From positions 1 to 35,028 of IMG/VR virus record IMGVR_UViG_3300009509_000086: a DNA stretch of 35,028 nt. One strand, written 5' to 3'. Both the position numbers and the translations under genes were made by a program. The stretch's first letter is position 1. Each line of letters starts with the position of its first letter. Under the pieces are notes generated by a model that saw nothing but the letters and a program-made list of their open reading frames with translations, made no database searches and was not told where the DNA came from. The DNA is from a virus. Below are positions 30,215 through 35,028 of the stretch, one piece after another.

Positions 30215-31137
30215 TGGGCTTGAGTATGCGCGCCCCATTCCCCTATTTTGGCGGCAAATCTAAGATCGCGCCAGTCGTTTGGGAGCGCTTTGGGCATAAC
30301 GTCGCACGGCTAATTGACCCATTTTGTGGTTCGTTGGCCGTGCCACTGGCTGCGCCATATCCGATTGCTAAACGGATTTTCAATGACGCCGACGCCCTCC
30401 TCATAAACGCATGGCGGGCGATTCAAGCCGCCCCGGATGAAGTGCTGCGGTGGGCTGCCCGGCCTATTGCCGAGTTGGAACTGCGGGCGCAACATGCCGC
30501 CATGCGCACAGCCTACCCGGAATTGGCGCAGCGCATAGCGGCAGACCGGGATTATTATCATGCCGAATGGGGGGGCATATGGATTTGGGGAATGAGTAAT
30601 TCACTTGGGAACCATTGGTGGCTAGAACAATATCCGCGCGCCATTCCGCAGCGCACGTCATTTAAAGGGATTTCATCCTGGCGCGCGGCGGGCACGGCTA
30701 GTGCACAAATACAGGCGCTTTCGGTGTATTTGGCGGGGTGCATTCTCCCTTGTGGCGATTGGTCGCGGGTAATGACGGATGCAGCCTTATTCTATCGCGC
30801 CACAACAACAAATCAGACGGCGGTTTTTCTTGATCCGCCATATCAACATGATGGGCGGGCAGTACAAGTATATGGCGCATTTGATGATCCGAACCTCATG
30901 GGGGCTGTAATCGATTGGTGTTTGGCATATGGCGATGACCCCCGCCTCAGAATTGCATTATGTCGTTATGATACGTGTACAGCGCTCGATGCGGCGGGGT
31001 GGGGGGGCTATACATGGGCAGCGCCTGGCGGGTATGGGAATCAGAATGCGCAGGGCAATGATAATCGGCATCGCGAAATAATCTATTTTTCACCACACTG
31101 TCTGAATAATCGACAATTGAAATTATGGGGCGATTAA
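30214..31137 (+). CDS. D12-class DNA adenine methyltransferase
   Basis: A 307-residue protein. PFPYFGGKSKIAPVVWERF gives the F-x-G-K S-adenosylmethionine-binding motif, LIDPFCGSLAVPL and RIFNDADALLINAW fit the Dam/D12 fold, and VFLDPPY is the catalytic motif. I start at the ATG of the TAATG overlap. It would methylate adenine at N6 and could protect the phage from restriction. This is the second adenine methylase in the window. Confidence 0.9.
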   Translation: MGLSMRAPFPYFGGKSKIAPVVWERFGHNVARLIDPFCGSLAVPLAAPYPIAKRIFNDADALLINAWRAIQAAPDEVLRWAARPIAELELRAQHAAMRTAYPELAQRIAADRDYYHAEWGGIWIWGMSNSLGNHWWLEQYPRAIPQRTSFKGISSWRAAGTASAQIQALSVYLAGCILPCGDWSRVMTDAALFYRATTTNQTAVFLDPPYQHDGRAVQVYGAFDDPNLMGAVIDWCLAYGDDPRLRIALCRYDTCTALDAAGWGGYTWAAPGGYGNQNAQGNDNRHREIIYFSPHCLNNRQLKLWGD

Positions 31138-31163
31138 CTGTCGATTTGGTGAAGATATGAGCA

Positions 31164-31190
31164 AAAATGGCGCAAAATAGCGCCTTTTTT
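31164..31190 (+). terminator. Rho-independent terminator after the methyltransferase
   Basis: GGCGC, six bases, GCGCC, then six T residues, with an A-run before. Standard layout. Confidence 0.9.
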
Positions 31191-31191
31191 A

Positions 31192-31220
31192 TTGTATACA
31201 GGGGCATTCTGTGTTATGCT
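31192..31220 (+). promoter_or_regulatory. Extended -10 promoter for the packaging operon
   Basis: TTGTAT, 17 bases, TATGCT with TG two bases before the -10. It lies just after the terminator. The predicted start near 31227 is only about three bases from the next ATG. Confidence 0.7.
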
Positions 31221-31229
31221 ATAGAGACT

Positions 31230-31427
31230 ATGGGCGAGCGCATCATATTTGTTTGTACGGTTTATAAAGTGCAGACGTTGGCAGATGGCGGTCTGCGCGT
31301 GTCCCTTGATCTGCCGGAGGGTCTCATCGTAGAGGCGGGCGCGCTGATTAAATGCCTTCAAGATGGGATCGCACTAAAAATTGAGGCCGAGCCGGTTTTG
31401 GATATTATAGAAAACGATTGGCACTGA
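31230..31427 (+). CDS. Small hypothetical protein, possibly from a leaderless mRNA
   Basis: A 65-residue protein (MGERIIFVCTVYKVQTLADG onward). Alternating strands and an L-DLPEGLIVEAG segment suggest a small beta-barrel. An upstream in-frame ATG at 31167 would overlap the terminator, so I reject it. There is no good Shine-Dalgarno, and the promoter places the mRNA start at about the ATG. Function unknown. Confidence 0.6.
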   Translation: MGERIIFVCTVYKVQTLADGGLRVSLDLPEGLIVEAGALIKCLQDGIALKIEAEPVLDIIENDWH

Positions 31428-31448
31428 GTTATACAGGGATTAAACAGG

Positions 31449-31799
31449 ATGGCTGAAGAAGATGTCGGTTATAAGAAGCCGCCAAAGAGCGGGCAATTCG
31501 TCAAGGGCGATAAGCGAATCAACCGCAAAGGCCGCCCAAAGAATTTTGACAAGCTGCGCAAGCTGGCGCAGGCTGTCGCCAGCGAGGAAGCCCGGTTGAA
31601 GGATGGTTCCCCATCCGGCATAACCCATATCGAGGCCATTCTGCGCGCACTCGCCACGAGTAAAGCCCCGGCAGATCGCAAGCTGTTTTTGGAGGTCGCC
31701 TACGGCAAAGTGCCCGATGAGCAAATCGCCGAAGTGACGCATCGGATTAAGGTCGAGTATGTGAATGCCTATCAAGACGACGGAGACCAGGACGGTTAA
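31449..31799 (+). CDS. Small terminase-like protein
   Basis: A 116-residue protein. GYKKPPKSGQFVKGDKRINR and KGRPKNFDKLRKL match the N-terminal 'F.KG...N.KGRP' signature of DUF5681-type proteins, which are found next to large terminase genes. The helical remainder (IEAILRALATSKAPADRKLF) could bind DNA or oligomerise. Its end overlaps the large terminase gene by 35 bases. It is likely the DNA-recognition subunit. Confidence 0.7.
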   Translation: MAEEDVGYKKPPKSGQFVKGDKRINRKGRPKNFDKLRKLAQAVASEEARLKDGSPSGITHIEAILRALATSKAPADRKLFLEVAYGKVPDEQIAEVTHRIKVEYVNAYQDDGDQDG

Positions 31800-32988
31800 G
31801 CTCCCCTACCCGTTTGATTTGCAGCGCCAGATATTACAATCCCCCGCCCGATTCAAAGTGGTTGCCTGCGGGCGGCGGTGGGGCAAAACGACGTTAGCCC
31901 GTATCGCAGTCGTCGAGGCGGCGCTGCGGGGGAACGCGCTCTGGTGGGTATTGCCCAATTATCCGATGTCATCCGAGATATGGCGCGAACTCGAAGACAC
32001 GCTTAGGGAGGCGGCGGTGTCGAAAAATAAAACCGAGCGCCGGATTGATGTATTGGGCGGCGGACATGTGACCGTCAAATCTGCCGATAACCCGGACACG
32101 CTGCGTGGTGTGGGGCTGGATGGCGTGGTGATTGACGAGGCGGCAATGATTAGAGAGGATGTATGGCGCGCGGCGCTCAGGCCGACCCTATCCGACCGGG
32201 CGGGATGGGCGCTGATCATTTCAACGCCGCGTGGCCGCAACTGGTTCTTTGATGTATACCGCGCCGGGCTAGACCCTGATCAAGATGTATGGCGTTCCTG
32301 GCAGTATCCGACCAGCACCAGTGGCAACGTTGGGGCCGCCGAGATCGCGTTGGCGCAGGCGCAGCTTCCTGAGCGCATTTTCCAACAGGAATATGAGGCG
32401 GTCTTTTTGGAGGGGGCGGGGGCCGTTTTCCGCAATATCGCCGCATGCCTTCATGCCCCTACCCCGCCCGGCGAGCATATCGGTCATCGGTTGGTGGCGG
32501 GCGTGGACTGGGGCAAGCATAATGACTACACGGCGATTTCAATCGGCTGTGCGGTCTGTCGTGTTGAGGTCGCGCTAGACCGGTTCAATCGAATCGATTA
32601 TACTTATCAGCGCCACCGGCTCGAACAACTGTGTTTTGGATGGGGGGTTAACTACATCTTAGCCGAAAGTAACGCGATGGGCGAGCCGATCATTGAGGAG
32701 TTGGCCCGGTCTGGGTTGCCCATTCGCGGATTTACCACCACGTCCGCCAGCAAGCCGCCGCTCATCGAAAACTTGGGCTTGGCGCTTGAGCGGGCCGAAT
32801 GGCAATTCATCGCCGACCCGGTTGGCAAGGGCGAGCTAGAGGCCTATGAAATGCGAACGAATGTTTATACCGGGCGCGCGGCATATAGCGCCCCGGATGG
32901 CGGACATGATGATACGGTCATAGCGCGGGCGCTGATGTTGCGCGCGGCGCTGATGCCGGCTCCCGGCGATTTGGTGGCCTTCGCATGA
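31765..32988 (+). CDS. Terminase large subunit
   Basis: A 407-residue packaging motor. The ATPase has Walker A CGRRWGKTT (about 35-43), Walker B GVVIDEAAM (about 119-127) and the STPRG coupling motif. The nuclease has AGVDWGKHNDYT (about 245) and GGHDDTVIARAL (about 379), with the needed acidic residues. The length is near the short end of the family. The start is inferred from the ATG in an overlap with the small subunit. Downstream Com-like, protease and capsid genes complete the packaging/head module. Confidence 0.95.
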   Translation: MPIKTTETRTVKLPYPFDLQRQILQSPARFKVVACGRRWGKTTLARIAVVEAALRGNALWWVLPNYPMSSEIWRELEDTLREAAVSKNKTERRIDVLGGGHVTVKSADNPDTLRGVGLDGVVIDEAAMIREDVWRAALRPTLSDRAGWALIISTPRGRNWFFDVYRAGLDPDQDVWRSWQYPTSTSGNVGAAEIALAQAQLPERIFQQEYEAVFLEGAGAVFRNIAACLHAPTPPGEHIGHRLVAGVDWGKHNDYTAISIGCAVCRVEVALDRFNRIDYTYQRHRLEQLCFGWGVNYILAESNAMGEPIIEELARSGLPIRGFTTTSASKPPLIENLGLALERAEWQFIADPVGKGELEAYEMRTNVYTGRAAYSAPDGGHDDTVIARALMLRAALMPAPGDLVAFA

Positions 32989-33119
32989 AGTGGATTGATG
33001 TCCGTTGCCCGCATTGTCGCAAGTTGTTGTGCAAAATTCGCGGGCAGTGTATAATGGAAGTGATCTGTCCGCGCTGCCGCAAAAAGACGGAGTTGGCAGT
33101 TCACAAAATGCCAAAATGA
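32985..33119 (+). CDS. Com-like zinc finger protein
   Basis: A 44-residue protein starting in ATGA overlap with the terminase. Two CxxC pairs (RCPHCRKLLCK and VICPRCRKKTEL) match Com-family small proteins. In phage Mu, Com binds mRNA to activate mom translation. A regulatory or nucleic-acid-binding role is likely. No mom-like gene was recognised nearby. Confidence 0.78.
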   Translation: MKWIDVRCPHCRKLLCKIRGQCIMEVICPRCRKKTELAVHKMPK

Positions 33120-33128
33120 GCGCCAAGA

Positions 33129-33153
33129 GCGCCTGAGTAATCAGGCGCTTTTT
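33129..33153 (+). terminator. Rho-independent terminator between packaging and capsid genes
   Basis: GCGCCTGA, GTAA loop, TCAGGCGC, then TTTTT. It lies ten bases after the Com-like gene, so the protease and capsid are either read through or have another promoter. Confidence 0.92.
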
Positions 33154-33168
33154 GTTAGGGGATATCAC

Positions 33169-33945
33169 ATGCCATATATGATCGTTGAACGTGACGACGA
33201 GTTTTGTGTCCACAAAGAGTTAGACGAAGGCGAGGCGGGGGAGGTCATCAAGTGCCACCCTACCCGGCAGGCCGCCGCCGACCATATGGCGGCATTATAC
33301 GCCGCCACTCAAGACGAAGTTAAAGTGACCGTCAAGGCGTTGCCGGGCGACGACTGGCTATTGGACGTATTGGGCGTGCCGTATGGCGGGCCACATGGCG
33401 GAAAAGACGCACAGGGTGAATACTTCACGCCCGACACCGAATTGTGGTTAGATAAAATCCCGGCCCGGCCCATTGTCTATTTTCATGGCATGGATGAGGA
33501 TCGCGCGCCTGAAATCATTGGGCGCGAAATCGGGCATGAACGGCGCGCTGATGGCGTGTGGTTCAAAGTGGCGCTCGACAAAACTTCACGGCTGGCCCGC
33601 AAAGTTTGGGAAGCCGCCAAACAGGGCTTGGCGCGGGCGTCATCCGGCGCTATCGCGCACCTGGTGCGGACGGCCCGCGATGGGCGAATCGAGGTCTGGC
33701 CTATCGGGGAGTTATCGTTGTTAGATGGGCGAGAGCACCAGCCCGCTAATCAGTATGCAATCGCGATCCCGGCAGCCAAAGCAATATTTGCCCAAGCCGG
33801 GATCGCGTTTCCGGCAGAAGCCACGCAGGAGGGGAAACAGGCGGGGGCGGAAGGCGAACAGCAAAGCGACCCTGCGATTACCGGAATAGATGGCTATCGA
33901 TACTTAAAACTTTTAGCACTTGATGAGGTGTACAACGATGACTGA
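33169..33945 (+). CDS. Prohead maturation protease (S78-like)
   Basis: A 258-residue serine protease that trims the capsid scaffold. LLDVLGVPYGGPHGGKDAQG and YFTPDTELWLD are followed by YFHGMDED (candidate catalytic His about 106) and ASSGAIAHLVR (candidate Ser about 158), then WPIGELSLLDGREHQPAN, typical of HK97-like proteases in environmental phages. An extra N-terminal region of about 45 residues (KELDEGEAGEVIKCHPTRQA) resembles a short hydrolase-accessory fold. The capsid gene starts inside its last codons. Confidence 0.82.
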   Translation: MPYMIVERDDEFCVHKELDEGEAGEVIKCHPTRQAAADHMAALYAATQDEVKVTVKALPGDDWLLDVLGVPYGGPHGGKDAQGEYFTPDTELWLDKIPARPIVYFHGMDEDRAPEIIGREIGHERRADGVWFKVALDKTSRLARKVWEAAKQGLARASSGAIAHLVRTARDGRIEVWPIGELSLLDGREHQPANQYAIAIPAAKAIFAQAGIAFPAEATQEGKQAGAEGEQQSDPAITGIDGYRYLKLLALDEVYNDD

Positions 33946-35028
33946 ACGTCAGGAATTGAAAAAAAGGAACAAGGAATTACGCGACAAAATCAAGGCGCTT
34001 TCTACGAAAGCCCAATTGAGCGAAGAAGAGGCCGCATCATTGGGAGAAATGATGGCCGCGCTTGATATCGTTAAGCAGCAACTCGCCGCACTGATCGCGG
34101 TTGAGGATGAAGAAAGCGCCGAACAAGCCGCCGCCGCCCAAGAAGCGGCGGAAGGGGCAATTCAAGCGGCATTGGAAGAAGTGCAGAGCGAGATCGCGGA
34201 AGTTAAGGCGGCCCAGGCAGAGTTATTGAAAGCGGCGGCCAAAGCAAACCGGCTGCCATTCGACGCCGATGACGCCCCGACTATCGCCCGCTATGGCGAT
34301 CTGCGAAAGTACGGCCATTTGGACGCCGGAGATACCGCGCTCATGATTGAAGTGCTGCGCGGGGCCAAAGAGCCGGTCAGCCCCAATGCGTATAAGGCAT
34401 TGGCGATCAAGCTGGACGAGGATAAAGGCGAAGTCGGCGAATATGGCCGGGCGGCAATGAAAGCGGCCAATATGCCATTCGCTGGCGGGCGCGTCAAGGC
34501 CGATGAAATCAACTACTCAACCCTTCCCAGCTACGGCGACGAGTGGGTAGTGACTGCCAATAGCACGCAACTATGGGAAAGCATCCGGCGCGGTTCAGAT
34601 ATCGCCGCCCAACTCCCCAGTGTTGAAGTGCCGCAGGGCAGCGAAAGTTTGCTCATCCCATTGGAGGGAACTGATCCCGTGTTCTACAAGGTGGCGCAGG
34701 CAACCAGCGACGCCGCCACTGGCGGGCTATCTACTCCAAATCCAACGGTGCCAAGCTCTCGATTGGGCACGGCGCAGAATACACTAACCGTCGCCAAAAT
34801 GGGCGCGCGCGTGCGCTGGACGGGCGAGCTAGATGAAGACAGCATCGTTCCATTTGCGCCAGAAATTCGGCGCACACTGGAAGTTGTGGGGCAAGAGTAT
34901 TTCGACCACGTCATCCTTGATGGCGATACGCGCACGGGGGCAACCACCAATATCAATGATATCGGCGGCACGCCTGCCGGCACCGAAGCCTTTTTGCTCG
35001 TTAACGGAATGCGCTATGTGGCGCTCAC
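33938..35028 (+). CDS. Major capsid protein, HK97 fold (3' end outside window)
   Basis: 363 codons are visible and the frame is still open at the edge. Residues 1-95 form a charged coiled coil (KKRNKELRDKIKALSTKAQL; IQAALEEVQSEIAEVKAAQA), the scaffold part removed by the protease. The capsid domain includes FNYS-like INYSTLPSYGDEW, EVPQGSESLLIPLEG, VRWTGELDEDSIVPF and EYFDHVILDGDTRTG, typical HK97-family features. About 100-180 residues are probably missing. The start overlaps the protease gene by eight bases. Confidence 0.9.
   Translation, partial: MTERQELKKRNKELRDKIKALSTKAQLSEEEAASLGEMMAALDIVKQQLAALIAVEDEESAEQAAAAQEAAEGAIQAALEEVQSEIAEVKAAQAELLKAAAKANRLPFDADDAPTIARYGDLRKYGHLDAGDTALMIEVLRGAKEPVSPNAYKALAIKLDEDKGEVGEYGRAAMKAANMPFAGGRVKADEINYSTLPSYGDEWVVTANSTQLWESIRRGSDIAAQLPSVEVPQGSESLLIPLEGTDPVFYKVAQATSDAATGGLSTPNPTVPSSRLGTAQNTLTVAKMGARVRWTGELDEDSIVPFAPEIRRTLEVVGQEYFDHVILDGDTRTGATTNINDIGGTPAGTEAFLLVNGMRYVAL

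Noticed and set aside
35000-35028. Exact circle closure at the window ends
   Set aside because: The frame is in phase by a one-in-three chance, but the joined capsid would be truncated and no terminal overlap is present.

Overview
This window is almost certainly most of the genome of a tailed double-stranded DNA phage (siphovirus-like, HK97-type head), opened in the middle of its head-gene block. The left edge enters a virion beta-helix gene that follows the capsid. The right edge leaves in the middle of the major capsid gene. Each hallmark gene (portal, large terminase, protease, capsid, tail tube, tape measure) occurs once, so the two ends probably belong to one circular or circularly permuted genome slightly larger than the window. 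The host is not stated by the sequence. A phage lipoprotein has a Thr/Pro/Ala-rich linker and a sugar-binding-like domain of a style I associate with Chloroflexota (Anaerolineae), so that phylum is my tentative guess. Base composition is GC-rich with several near-consensus sigma-70 promoters.

Layout, left to right. 1-7.4 kb: head completion and connector genes (beta-helix decoration protein, small structural proteins, portal, MuF-like protein, gp10-like protein, head-tail connector, tail terminator, tail tube, frameshifted tail chaperone pair), packed with TAATG or ATGA overlaps. 7.4-14.1 kb: tape measure (short, about 400 residues), distal tail protein, tail hub, repeat-bearing fibre and further tail-tip proteins. 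14.1-16.2 kb: a membrane/export cassette (coiled-coil protein with a membrane anchor, exported protein, lipoprotein, holin-like protein), closed by two hairpins. 16.3-19.25 kb: a leftward operon of three tandem alanine-rich paralogues, a membrane protein with a C2H2-like finger, an excisionase-like HTH protein and a small protein. 19.25-19.6 kb: divergent control region.

19.6-25.1 kb: rightward replication and recombination block: metallophosphoesterase nuclease, ERF annealing protein, an unknown protein, replication initiator with a candidate internal origin, DnaC-like loader, a fourth alanine-rich paralogue, a VRR-NUC-like nuclease and SSB. It carries the most striking regulatory DNA: a perfect consensus promoter flanked by complementary 10-mers, a hairpin between a Shine-Dalgarno sequence and its start codon, and a promoter-terminator unit that would make an RNA of about 118 nt just before the initiator.

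25.1-31.1 kb: small accessory genes, a roughly 350-base gene-free structured region with a tRNA-like 73-mer, a 120-bp exact duplication around an alanine-repeat gene, a PAPS-reductase-like protein, an ASCH-domain protein, and two adenine methyltransferases, one fused in frame to an HTH domain. After a strong terminator and promoter come the small and large terminase genes, a Com-like zinc finger, another strong terminator, the prohead protease and the capsid gene. No integrase, clear repressor, endolysin, canonical tRNA or CRISPR array was recognised.
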